Source of the DNA: Candidatus Pedobacter colombiensis
GTDB lineage: Bacteria > Bacteroidota > Bacteroidia > Sphingobacteriales > Sphingobacteriaceae
DNA: 64,000 nucleotides
Assembly: GCA_029202485.1 (NCBI GenBank)
Contig: CP119313.1
Span: 4,898,001-4,962,000, forward strand
Direction of reading: 5' to 3'
In this document: one piece after another, positions 8,986-17,067 of the stretch
Layout: every line of letters starts with the position of its first letter
Numbering within the stretch: position 1 is the stretch's first letter
Made by a program: the position numbers and the translations under genes
The notes under the pieces: generated by a model
Seen by the model: the letters and a program-made list of their open reading frames with translations, nothing else
Told to the model about the DNA's origin: nothing
The model's database searches: none

Positions 8986-9057
8986 AACAAATACTCTTTT
9001 ATTCTACTACGAAGTTCAAATCTCTATATTTTTATTGATAACTTCGCACAATAAATT

Positions 9058-10251
9058 ATGCAAGTTTTCCACACAAAAAGTAAGGTTATTATAACCTGCA
9101 ACAAACGCCTTTCCCCTTATTTATCAGGGGAGGTTAAAGACCTGGGTTATGAAATTGTAAGAGATTTCCCTACAGGTGTAGAATTGAATATCACCCTGTC
9201 TGAATGTATTAAGCTAAACCTCAATTTAAGGTGTGCCAGCCAGATTTTATACTGTCTGAAAAGCTTTAAGGCCAATAACCCTGATGAATTGTATAAGGAG
9301 ATGGTGAATATGCCGTGGGAAGAACTAATCGATTTCTCAGGTTACTTCTCCGTGACTTCAAATGTGGATAACCCAACCATCACGACTCCACTCTTTGCCA
9401 ACTTAAAGGTAAAGGATGCTATAGTCGACAGGATTAAAGATAAAAAAGGTATCCGCCCAAATTCGGGTGCTGATGCCAATAAAGCGGTGGTTCACCTGTA
9501 CTGGAAAGACAGTGAAGCCGACATATTTATTGATACTTCGGGCGAAACTTTAGCCAAACATGGCTATCGCAAGATCCCTGGAAAAGCACCAATGCTCGAA
9601 GCGCTGGCCGCAGGTGTGGTATTGAGCACCAAATGGGATCAAAAATCACCTTTTGTAAATCCGATGTGTGGTTCCGGAACATTGGCTATTGAGGCAGCCT
9701 TAATTGCTACCAACCGTCGCCCCGGATTATTTCGTATGAATTATGGCTTCATGCATATCATGGGATATGATGAACAGGTATTCTTTAACGAACGCAGAAT
9801 CTTAAAAGATCAGGTCATCAAAAACGTTGATCTACAGATCATCGCTACAGATTTATCTGATGATGCCGTTGATATCAGTCGCAAAAATGCTAAAACAGCA
9901 GGAGTGGACACACTCATCACTTTTGAAGTATGCGATTTTGCAGACACTCAGGTTCCTGAAGGTGGAAAAGGCGCTGTAGTATTTAACCCTGAATATGGCG
10001 AGCGATTAGGTGTACACTCTAAATTAGAGGCTACCTACAAGCGCATGGGTGATTTTATGAAGCAACATTGCAAAGGCTATTTTGGCTATATATTTACAGG
10101 AAACCCTGATCTGGCTAAAAAGATTGGACTAAAAGCTGATCGCAAAGTAGAGTTTTATAATGGAAAGCTGGATTGCCGAATGCTGGAGTATGAGTTATAT
10201 GACGGCAGCAGAAGACCTGATGACGAAAGACCGGTTAAGCCAACTACCTAA
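9058..10251 (+). CDS. THUMP-domain class I SAM-dependent RNA methyltransferase (RlmL-like)
   Basis: The 397-residue protein has an N-terminal THUMP/ferredoxin-like RNA-binding part (about 1-160) and a C-terminal Rossmann methyltransferase. SAM-binding motif I contains NPMCGSGTLAIEAAL, and a later motif is IIATDLSDDAV. The catalytic motif IV reads NPEY at N310-Y313 where many members have NPPY. The closest characterised relatives methylate guanine N2 in 23S rRNA (RlmL/YcbY N-terminal half) or tRNA, so an rRNA guanine target is likely but not proven. The HD hydrolase gene follows after 17 bp. Confidence 0.85.
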   Translation: MQVFHTKSKVIITCNKRLSPYLSGEVKDLGYEIVRDFPTGVELNITLSECIKLNLNLRCASQILYCLKSFKANNPDELYKEMVNMPWEELIDFSGYFSVTSNVDNPTITTPLFANLKVKDAIVDRIKDKKGIRPNSGADANKAVVHLYWKDSEADIFIDTSGETLAKHGYRKIPGKAPMLEALAAGVVLSTKWDQKSPFVNPMCGSGTLAIEAALIATNRRPGLFRMNYGFMHIMGYDEQVFFNERRILKDQVIKNVDLQIIATDLSDDAVDISRKNAKTAGVDTLITFEVCDFADTQVPEGGKGAVVFNPEYGERLGVHSKLEATYKRMGDFMKQHCKGYFGYIFTGNPDLAKKIGLKADRKVEFYNGKLDCRMLEYELYDGSRRPDDERPVKPTT

Positions 10252-10268
10252 AAACATTTTAGCTACCC

Positions 10269-10916
10269 ATGAATTCAATTATTGATCAAACCATACAATT
10301 TGTTAAACAAACTTTAGCCAATGCCGAGGCCGGTCATGACTGGTTTCATATTGAACGCGTTTATAAAAATGCGCTCGCAATTAATGCTACTGAAAAAGCT
10401 GACGAATTAATTGTGGCCCTTGCGGCCTTACTCCATGACATTGCAGATGCTAAATTTAACAATGGAGATGAAGAAATCGGGCCACGAGTAGCTGGCGACT
10501 TTTTAACCGCTCTTAACCTTGAACCTTCAATTATTGAACATGTACAGCAAATCATTAGAAATTTAAGTTACAAAGCCAGTCTGGGTGAAGTTACTTTTAA
10601 ATCTATTGAACTGGATGTGGTTCAGGATGCGGACAGGCTAGATGCCATAGGAGCCATCGGTATAGCTCGTGCCTTTACCTATGGAGGATATAAAAACAGG
10701 ATTTTATATGACCCTGAGATAAAACCTGAACTAAACATGAGCAAGGAAGCATATAAAAACTCAAATGGTCCTACCATAAACCATTTCTATGAAAAACTTT
10801 TATTGCTAAAAGACCTGATGAAGACCGCAACCGGCAAGAAAATTGCACAAAAACGCCACGATTTTATGCTGGTTTACCTGGAGCAATTTTATAATGAATG
10901 CGAAGGAAAAATTTAA
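10269..10916 (+). CDS. HD-domain phosphohydrolase
   Basis: The 215-residue cytoplasmic protein has the HD metal-binding pattern: H27 (DWFHIERVY), H56-D57 (ALLHDIADAKF) and a later Asp in VVQDADRLDAIGAIGIAR. This arrangement is that of the YedJ/YpgQ group, whose members hydrolyse nucleotides or related phosphoesters with divalent metals. The substrate here is unknown. It starts 17 bp after the methyltransferase stop and is probably co-transcribed with it. There is no fused domain and the length is normal for the group. Confidence 0.85.
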   Translation: MNSIIDQTIQFVKQTLANAEAGHDWFHIERVYKNALAINATEKADELIVALAALLHDIADAKFNNGDEEIGPRVAGDFLTALNLEPSIIEHVQQIIRNLSYKASLGEVTFKSIELDVVQDADRLDAIGAIGIARAFTYGGYKNRILYDPEIKPELNMSKEAYKNSNGPTINHFYEKLLLLKDLMKTATGKKIAQKRHDFMLVYLEQFYNECEGKI

Positions 10917-10986
10917 CGTACAATTTAAATATATCTTGTAAATTGCTCACAGTCTAAGCAACTGCTCTTACTGTAAATTTATAAGA

Positions 10987-12012
10987 ATGAAATTAAGTAT
11001 TTTGGTGTTAATTACTGCTTTTGCAGTAGGCCTTTCCATAGGTTTGGTCAATTTCTATTTCCAGAAGGACTGGTATTATATGCTGGTTTCCTTTGTGGTA
11101 ACTTTTATTACCAGTTTTGTTGTTTTCTATTATCTGCTCGAAAAATATATCTATTCAAAAATTGTTCTGATCTATAAAATGATCCACAATTTGAAGTTAG
11201 GTAAAGATCTGAAAGATGCTTTAGGCGAATATGTTAGTTCCGACCCTATCAATGATGTAGAACATGAAGTAAAAGAATGGGCTGGGGCTAAGAAAAGAGA
11301 AATTGAAGTCCTGAAAAAACAGGAACAGTTTAGAAGAGAATTCCTGTCTAATGTATCTCATGAATTTAAAACTCCATTATTTGCCATCCAAGGCTATATA
11401 GAAACCCTTCAAGACTGCCTGGTAGATGACCCCGAAACAGCAACTAAATTTTTAAACAAGGCAGAAAAGAACGTTGAACGATTAAGCTATCTAATCGACG
11501 ACCTAGACTCTATCTCGAAACTGGAAACCGGCGAGATCCCCATTAATTACGAGCGTTTCGACTTTGTACCACTCGCCAAAGAAGTAATGGAAGGGCTGGA
11601 AGATACCGCAAAAAAAAGGCATATTAAGCTTTCCTTTAAGGACAAGTACACCCATCCGGCTTTTGTAAGAGCTGATCGCGAAAAGATCAGACAGGTGCTG
11701 ATCAATCTTATCCAGAACTCCTTAAAATATGGAAAAGAGCATGGTTCTACAGCAATAAAAATCTTTGAATTACATGATCAGTACTTAATTGAGGTAACAG
11801 ATGATGGAATTGGGATTGATGAAAAGCACTTATCACGTTTGTTCGAACGCTTCTACAGGATAGATTCTCACAGATCAAGAGAAGAAGGAGGCACAGGGCT
11901 TGGTTTAGCCATAGTTAAACACATTTTAGAGGCCCATGAGCAAATCATATCTGTAAGGAGCACTTTACAAATCGGAACAACCTTTGCCTTTACACTTGAA
12001 AAGATTGGTTAA
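10987..12012 (+). CDS. PhoR-like sensor histidine kinase without an adjacent regulator
   Basis: The 341-residue kinase has two membrane segments near the N-terminus (about 3-25 and 30-53) with only a few residues between them, so there is almost no periplasmic sensor. A linker helix is followed by HisKA with H-box NVSHEFKTPL (H125), N-box NLIQNSLKYG, G1 DDGIGID and G2 GGTGLGLAIV. This layout is that of PhoR. No response regulator gene is adjacent. The next genes are the phosphate uptake pair, preceded by a Pho-box-like promoter, so phosphate control is the best guess for its role. Confidence 0.85.
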   Translation: MKLSILVLITAFAVGLSIGLVNFYFQKDWYYMLVSFVVTFITSFVVFYYLLEKYIYSKIVLIYKMIHNLKLGKDLKDALGEYVSSDPINDVEHEVKEWAGAKKREIEVLKKQEQFRREFLSNVSHEFKTPLFAIQGYIETLQDCLVDDPETATKFLNKAEKNVERLSYLIDDLDSISKLETGEIPINYERFDFVPLAKEVMEGLEDTAKKRHIKLSFKDKYTHPAFVRADREKIRQVLINLIQNSLKYGKEHGSTAIKIFELHDQYLIEVTDDGIGIDEKHLSRLFERFYRIDSHRSREEGGTGLGLAIVKHILEAHEQIISVRSTLQIGTTFAFTLEKIG

Positions 12013-12038
12013 CAGCTGCTTCTATTTTGAAAAATATG

Positions 12039-12079
12039 TTAACACTTAACACTAACTTAACATTACTCTCATACTTTTG
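12039..12079 (+). promoter_or_regulatory. Pho-box-like repeat plus TAnnTTTG -7 box upstream of the phosphate genes
   Basis: TTAACA occurs three times, at 12039, 12046 and 12057. The last two have a 5-bp gap (11-bp period), as in the PhoP sites of Bacillus (TTAACA repeats) and in the 7-4-7 geometry of E. coli Pho boxes. A perfect Bacteroidota -7 box TACTTTTG lies at 12072-12079, 8 bp downstream. The repeat therefore occupies the -33 position, as at activator-dependent promoters. The start codon follows 19 bp after the -7 box. Regulation by a PhoB/PhoP-like factor is inferred. Confidence 0.6.
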
Positions 12080-12098
12080 CATCATATTTTAAATTAAT

Positions 12099-12740
12099 AT
12101 GAATAGCATTTTTAAGTTCTTTACCCCGAAAGACAAGAAATTTCAGCCCCTATTTGAGCAGGCAGGAAGCAACGTATTAAAAATTTCTCAGGCACTTTTG
12201 CTTGCACTTAGTGCAACAGACCTGGAAAAAAGAAAAGAATACATTAAGGAGGTAGAACGTTTGGAGCATGTTGGAGACGATATTACTCATTCAATCTTTC
12301 TTGAATTAAGTAAAAACTTCATCACTCCTTTTGATAGAGAGGATATCCATGCACTAGCTAGTGCTGTTGATGATATTGCTGATTATATTCATGCTTCTGC
12401 CAGCAATATAGAACTATATAATGTAACCCATATTGGTGATGCGATGATCAAACTTGCGGAACTTTTGGTGGAAATGTGTATAGATTTGGATAAAGCAATT
12501 AAAGAACTAAGAAGCTTTAAAAACATTCGTGTTATTGCTGATGCTTGTGTACGTATCAACAGCGGAGAAAATCAGGCAGACTATGTTTGTAACCTTGCAA
12601 TTGCCCGTTTGTTTGAATTCGAAACCAATGCTATCGAACTAATTAAACAAAAAGAAGTGCTGCAGACCTTAGAATTGGCTACAGACAAATGTGAAGATGC
12701 AGCAAACGTGCTGGAATCTATTTTGGTAAAGAACGCTTAA
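12099..12740 (+). CDS. DUF47 (PhoU-like) phosphate transport accessory protein
   Basis: The 213-residue all-helical protein belongs to the DUF47/TIGR00153 family, which is related to PhoU. Visible features are the early FFTPKDKKFQPLFEQ block, the VERLEHVGDDITHSIF helix and the FDREDIHALASAVDDIADYI segment, whose acidic residues bind metal in PhoU folds. Such proteins are encoded next to Pit transporters and are thought to modulate them. The Pit gene follows after 11 bp, so this is a two-gene operon read from the Pho-box-like promoter directly upstream. Confidence 0.9.
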   Translation: MNSIFKFFTPKDKKFQPLFEQAGSNVLKISQALLLALSATDLEKRKEYIKEVERLEHVGDDITHSIFLELSKNFITPFDREDIHALASAVDDIADYIHASASNIELYNVTHIGDAMIKLAELLVEMCIDLDKAIKELRSFKNIRVIADACVRINSGENQADYVCNLAIARLFEFETNAIELIKQKEVLQTLELATDKCEDAANVLESILVKNA

Positions 12741-12751
12741 ACCTTTAAAAA

Positions 12752-13762
12752 ATGGTAACTACCTTATTGGTTGTTGTAATCGTTCTGGCCATCGCCTTCG
12801 ATTACATAAACGGCTTTCACGACGCGGCTAACTCTATTGCAACTATTGTATCTACAAAAGTACTATCTCCTTTTCAGGCTGTACTATGGGCTGCAGTGTT
12901 CAATTTTGCCGCATATTTTTATTTTACAGATCATAAAGTTGCCAATACCATCGCTAAAACTGTAGTAGAGAATTTTATTACACTTGAAGTTATTCTGGCC
13001 GGTCTTTTGGCTGCCATTACCTGGAACTTATTTACCTGGTGGTTTGGTATTCCATCCAGTTCTTCGCATACGCTTATTGGCGGTTTTGCAGGAGCAGGCA
13101 TGGCGAAAGCTGCCACACTAGGCGTTGGCATAATGTCAGCCATCAACCTTGCGCCCATACTAAAAGTAGTGGCTTTTATTGTATTGGCTCCTGTAATTGG
13201 TATGCTGATCTCGGTGATCATTTCTATCATCATTTTACATATTTCTAAAAATGCAAGGCCATCCGTGGCCGAGAAATGGTTTAAACGCTTGCAATTGATA
13301 TCATCTGCAGCACTTAGCTTTACACATGGTGGTAATGACGCCCAAAAAGTAATGGGGATTATTTATGTTGCCATGGTAGCCGCTAATGTATTAAATACAG
13401 GTGATGCAATGCCAGAGTGGATCCCAATCTCCTGTTATGCTGCAATCGCTTTAGGAACAATGAGCGGTGGTTGGAAAATTGTAAAAACAATGGGTTCTAA
13501 AATCACTAAAGTAAATGCTTTTGAAGGGGTAGCTGCCGAAGCTGCCGGTGCCGTAACGTTAGGAATTACGGAGCACTTTGGTATTCCTGTTTCTACTACA
13601 CACACCATTACCGGCTCTATTGTTGGTGTTGGTTTATTAAAAAGGGTTTCTGCTGTACGTTGGGGCGTTACCGTAAGCTTATTATGGGCCTGGGTTTTAA
13701 CCATCCCTGTTTCTGCTACATTAGCAGCCATTACTTATGGCATTATCCACCTTTTCTTTTAA
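12752..13762 (+). CDS. Inorganic phosphate transporter, PiT family
   Basis: The 336-residue integral membrane protein has about nine or ten hydrophobic segments. It carries both duplicated PiT signatures: FDYINGFHDAANSIATIVST near residue 17 and SFTHGGNDAQKVMGI near residue 190. The conserved PSSSSHTLIGG and PVSTTHTITGSIVG blocks are also present. It moves phosphate, usually as a metal-phosphate complex, into the cell with cations. It pairs with the DUF47 gene upstream and ends at a strong hairpin terminator. Confidence 0.93.
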   Translation: MVTTLLVVVIVLAIAFDYINGFHDAANSIATIVSTKVLSPFQAVLWAAVFNFAAYFYFTDHKVANTIAKTVVENFITLEVILAGLLAAITWNLFTWWFGIPSSSSHTLIGGFAGAGMAKAATLGVGIMSAINLAPILKVVAFIVLAPVIGMLISVIISIIILHISKNARPSVAEKWFKRLQLISSAALSFTHGGNDAQKVMGIIYVAMVAANVLNTGDAMPEWIPISCYAAIALGTMSGGWKIVKTMGSKITKVNAFEGVAAEAAGAVTLGITEHFGIPVSTTHTITGSIVGVGLLKRVSAVRWGVTVSLLWAWVLTIPVSATLAAITYGIIHLFF

Positions 13763-13789
13763 AAACTAAAGGGAAAATCATATTTCTAA

Positions 13790-13827
13790 AAAGGGCTGCA
13801 TCATTCAAAAAAATGATGCAGCCCTTT
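13790..13827 (+). terminator. Terminator of the DUF47-Pit operon
   Basis: A perfect 16-bp stem (13790-13805 with 13812-13827) has a 6-nt A-rich loop and ends in T residues, starting 27 bp after the Pit stop codon. Confidence 0.9.
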
Positions 13828-13933
13828 TTCATTTACAAATACAAATCCAGCATAAATTAATACGCAAACCTCTTGTAGTACAACAAAACAAGTAATATCC
13901 GTACAAGACACATGCCTTAGTAACTACGGAATG

Positions 13934-14098
13934 TCTTCGGATAAACTTCGGGATAAGTTGCGGATTGCTTTACCCTTGCTTTACCCCTTCGTTAGGGTTG
14001 CTTTACCACTAGGGTAAACCAAAGGTAAAGCAAGGGTAAGGCATAGGTAAAGCAAGGGTAAAGCAACCTCCTATTCATTCCCTACTTATCCCGAAGTT
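13934..14098. repeat. 165-bp nested palindromic repeat element
   Basis: The outer arms 13934-13948 and 14084-14098 are a perfect 15-bp inverted repeat. The inner arms 13965-13985 and 14046-14066 are a perfect 21-bp inverted repeat. The right inner arm is the second copy of a 22-bp tandem repeat (14023-14044 and 14045-14066, three differences). The motif GGTAAAGCAAGGGTAA and its complement recur throughout. The element lies between the Pit terminator and an unknown gene and contains no open frame of note. It could be a REP-like or MITE-like element, or a large cruciform. No flanking target duplication or terminal transposase signature was seen. Confidence 0.75.
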
Positions 14099-14145
14099 AT
14101 TATATGCTTATTATGCACTTTGCTCAGCGTGTTCTATACTAATGC

Positions 14146-14562
14146 TCAACTACCAAACTCATTGTTTGCAATGACCTTATCTCTAATCTTACGAGCAGTT
14201 TTTACAGCTTCATTTTCTGATGAGGCCATTAAATAGATGCAGATTTGCTCCCCTTCAAAAAAGTAGTGTCCTTTAATAGCCAATTCAGATCGTTGCAAGT
14301 CATTTACAAGAGAAATAGCATACACATCAGAATGTCTGTCGAGTTGCATAAAATAACAGTCTTTAGTGATGTCGGTATAAAAACCGGGATTAAGGCGGCA
14401 TTCCAGGAGTCGTGCGTCACTAAATGTTCTAAACCTATTTAAATAAGCTTTAGCAGCAAACTCATCATCAAAAGCTACATGGATAGGGATATCCATTTCT
14501 TCGTTGGGTTCCAGAATAAAAAAAATAGTTTCTTCGGTTTCTTCAGGCTCATTGAATTTCAT
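14146..14562 (-). CDS. Hypothetical acidic protein, 138 residues
   Basis: I do not recognise this family. The product is cytoplasmic, acidic at the N-terminus (KFNEPEETEET) and mixed alpha/beta, with no signal peptide, membrane segment, Cys pair or clear catalytic motif. The C-terminal third (SSENEAVKTARKIRDKVIANN) is predicted helical. The gene has an ATG start and is isolated. On its 3' side is the large palindromic repeat. On its 5' side is a hairpin-rich stretch (14594-14756) that would be part of its leader if transcription starts beyond it. Its coding pattern looks real, but its role is unknown. Confidence 0.65.
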   Translation of the reverse strand: MKFNEPEETEETIFFILEPNEEMDIPIHVAFDDEFAAKAYLNRFRTFSDARLLECRLNPGFYTDITKDCYFMQLDRHSDVYAISLVNDLQRSELAIKGHYFFEGEQICIYLMASSENEAVKTARKIRDKVIANNEFGS

Positions 14563-14593
14563 ATTATCATTTTTAAACAGTTAATAATATGAG

Positions 14594-14756
14594 TCCCGGC
14601 GGGATTTTGGCAGAAGGCTTCTGGAGATCTGTTTTAACCACAGATGGGTTTAAAACGAAGATGCACTATAGTGATCGGACCCTAAATACCGCCCTACCGG
14701 GCTTACCACAGCCTTGGAAACGGATTTACATAGAGCCCATAACACTATAGTGCACC
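14594..14756. other. Hairpin-rich non-coding stretch flanked by CACTATAGTG palindromes
   Basis: The 475-bp gap 14563-15037 has no gene. Its left part holds several successive palindromes: TCCC/GGGA at 14594-14604, CAGAAG-G-CTTCTG at 14611-14623 and GTTTTAACC/GGTTTAAAAC at 14631-14656. Two copies of CACTATAGTG at 14664-14673 and 14743-14752 enclose about 70 bp, which includes a GCCC/GGGC hairpin. The arrangement suggests a structured RNA leader or a small RNA, but no known class (tRNA, riboswitch, retron) fits. The right part (14770-15037) is AT-rich, with nothing recognisable. Confidence 0.4.
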
Positions 14757-15037
14757 TTCAAAAGTACAACAAATATTGCTATGGGCATTAATCTACTTTC
14801 CCTTTCCTATATTGTGGTAATCTGGTAGGAGAGACTCTTTAAATTAATACCTCATTTTAGAAGTAATTGATGTTGTTTATATTTTAGTTCATTGGCTTTA
14901 TTTTAGTTTCTGTACCGGGTTATAACCTCCATTCAAACGTAATTAGGATTTTTTAAATAACAAAATTATCTAAAAAATTAATTACAAAATCAATACAGTA
15001 AAATTTTGCGTAAAAATCCAACTTTTTGATGGATATG

Positions 15038-16336
15038 CTAGAAATCTATTTTAAAGGTCATCCTACTACTAGCCTTCTCTGGTTTTTCCCACTTAGGCCC
15101 ATTAAGGATCAATCTGATTGCTTCCTGCTCATACTTTTCGTCCGCACCTTTCACAATCTTAATAGCCATTGGCGTTCCTTCTTTATCAATTTTGAAACTC
15201 AGCTCAACTGTCTGCCCTACTTTAGGCTCCTTTTCAAAGGCATTGTTTGTTTTGATGTACTCAAACAACTTGTCCCAGCCACCAATCGGATTGGAAACCA
15301 TTTTGGCATTGCTTGTTGTAGGAATAGTACTCATTCCCCTGATCCGAATGTTTGCCACCTGCCCGGAAGGTTTGCCATTAACTTTGAAACTATCTACGTC
15401 CCGTTCTTTCTTTAATTGACCATATCCTGTAACGACCACCTCATTAAGAGACATGTTAGATGGCACTAAAGCAACAGCGACAGGCTGATTAACCGTAGCC
15501 AATAATTCTGCAGCTTTAAAGCCAATATAATTGACACGGATCTTACCTTCTTTAATTGAAGTATCCGCATTGATTTTAAACATACCATTTGTATCAGTAA
15601 CCGCGTTCAGGTTTGTACCCACAACTCGCACAGATACTCCTGGCAAAGGTTGTCCACCATTTTGATCAACAACTTTCCCGCTTAATGTATTTTGCAAAGG
15701 AGCTGCTGCTACAACAGACATCGAAGCTGTTATATCCCGCTTCATTTGCCTGCCATAGCCAACAACAGCTATTTCATTCAATTGCTTAGCTGCTGTATCG
15801 GTCGAGGTGATAGTATTAGCCTTTCGTTTTACTCTTGCTGCATAAGTATTCGTTTTTGCAGCTTTAATAGCCCTATCAATCTCCTTCTCTGTTCGCTTAT
15901 CGGCAGACTCCGCCGCTAAAACAGGTGAAGTTGGTACTACCGCAGGAGCTTCTGTCCCAACAGTAGAAGCAATCGTAACATCAACTTTCTTAGGTCTGCC
16001 TGCCAATTCTTTCTGAAGGTTGTTCTCCCGCATCCAGAACATGATACTCACTGCCACAAACATCACTGCGGCTGTAGCGGCGATGCTCAAACGTTGCCAG
16101 GTAATCACCGAAGTCTTTTTCACGGACTGATGTTCGGCAATCCTTTCATGTAATTGCTTTTGAAGCAAAGATATAGATTGCAGAGAACGCTTAGGCGACT
16201 CACTTAAGCCAGCCAATGCTTCCGCTACAAAAGGGTCATCCAAAGCTTCACGCTCTACCCTATTCATGGTTTTAGCATCAAGCTTACCGTCAAGGTAATC
16301 CTCTAAAACTCCTATATCTAACCAATCGTTATTCAC
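15038..16336 (-). CDS. Anti-sigma-like membrane protein with SusC-like boxes and a TonB C-terminal domain
   Basis: The 432-residue mosaic starts at a GTG and overlaps the sigma factor gene by 8 bp. Residues 1-75 look like a cytoplasmic anti-sigma region (EDYLDGKLD, FVAEALAGL). One TM helix spans about 82-101. A SusC-like box VVGYGRQMKRD is at 191-201 and a CarboxypepD_reg-like domain at 217-292. A second SusC box VVVTGYGQLKKERD is at 300-313, followed by a plug-like NIRIRG at 329-334. A TonB C-terminal domain spans about 352-432 (VELSFKIDKEGTP, ILNGPKW). It probably links envelope or TonB-dependent events to the sigma factor. The combination is unusual and the exact mechanism is inferred. Confidence 0.8.
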   Translation of the reverse strand: MNNDWLDIGVLEDYLDGKLDAKTMNRVEREALDDPFVAEALAGLSESPKRSLQSISLLQKQLHERIAEHQSVKKTSVITWQRLSIAATAAVMFVAVSIMFWMRENNLQKELAGRPKKVDVTIASTVGTEAPAVVPTSPVLAAESADKRTEKEIDRAIKAAKTNTYAARVKRKANTITSTDTAAKQLNEIAVVGYGRQMKRDITASMSVVAAAPLQNTLSGKVVDQNGGQPLPGVSVRVVGTNLNAVTDTNGMFKINADTSIKEGKIRVNYIGFKAAELLATVNQPVAVALVPSNMSLNEVVVTGYGQLKKERDVDSFKVNGKPSGQVANIRIRGMSTIPTTSNAKMVSNPIGGWDKLFEYIKTNNAFEKEPKVGQTVELSFKIDKEGTPMAIKIVKGADEKYEQEAIRLILNGPKWEKPEKASSRMTFKIDF

Positions 16337-16934
16337 TGCTATTCTTTTCTATACAAATTTTAAGATTTCTTTTCCCATTCTGGATATAACTCTTCACCTT
16401 CAGCATTTCATAGCCTGTAATATCTGCAACTTCCTTATAACATTTCTCCTGCAAATAAAAAAGATCTACACTCAAACGCTGTTCCTCCGGAAGTGTTTCC
16501 ATACACTTTTCCATAACGGTTAATTTCTTTTCTTTTGTATGATCCATATCAAGATGCACAAAATCCGTATTTTCCACAAAAGTATCGTCGATAGAAACCG
16601 TAGTATGCTTAGATTGTTTACGAAGCGCCATTAAACAATGGTTTCGAGTCAGGACATGCAGCCAGCTTTTAAAATTCTGCACCTCATGAATCTTTAGCTT
16701 CAGCACTAGTTCTTCAAAGATCTGCATTACAGCATCCTTACTCAACTCCTCATCCTTCAGATAATTTAAACAAACCCCAAATACCAGGTGCATGTATTTG
16801 TTGTAAAGTGTACCCAATGCCCCCAGATCGCTCTCGCTTTTGTAGCGTGCAATTAAAGCAGCATCATCCTGCTCCTGTATCCTGGCGTTATTTTTTATAA
16901 ACTTCAATGGGTGTTTAAGGCATAATCTGCTCAA
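16329..16934 (-). CDS. ECF-type RNA polymerase sigma factor
   Basis: The 201-residue protein has region 2 (ALGTLYNKYMHLVFGVCLNY and the KDAVMQIFEELV helix) and region 4 (LPEEQRLSVDLFYLQEKCYKEVADITG). These are the hallmarks of small sigma-70 factors of the ECF group. No ATG is available at the 5' end; the likely starts are TTG at 16934 or TTG at 16907. The latter gives MKFIKNNARIQEQDD, closer to usual lengths, and a TATACTTG -7-like box at 16932-16939 favours it. It is co-encoded with the membrane protein that follows, which overlaps it by 8 bp and probably controls it. Confidence 0.88.
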   Translation of the reverse strand: MSRLCLKHPLKFIKNNARIQEQDDAALIARYKSESDLGALGTLYNKYMHLVFGVCLNYLKDEELSKDAVMQIFEELVLKLKIHEVQNFKSWLHVLTRNHCLMALRKQSKHTTVSIDDTFVENTDFVHLDMDHTKEKKLTVMEKCMETLPEEQRLSVDLFYLQEKCYKEVADITGYEMLKVKSYIQNGKRNLKICIEKNSSE

Positions 16935-17067
16935 GTATAAAAATATTTTCTGACACTGGTGTGGAAATTCTGTAGTTATCCCCCAGAATTTATTAAACTG
17001 GTCAAATCCGCTAAATTAATGGCCGAAGATTTGCTACCTTCGATTAAAAATAACCAATCAAATAATA

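Noticed and set aside
13934..14098. CRISPR array or tandem repeat array
   Set aside because: There are only two direct 22-bp copies without spacers, and the dominant structure is inverted, not direct. No cas gene is nearby.
14594..14756. Retron non-coding RNA or tRNA
   Set aside because: Inverted ends are present, but no reverse transcriptase gene is near, and no cloverleaf, T-loop or anticodon arm can be drawn.
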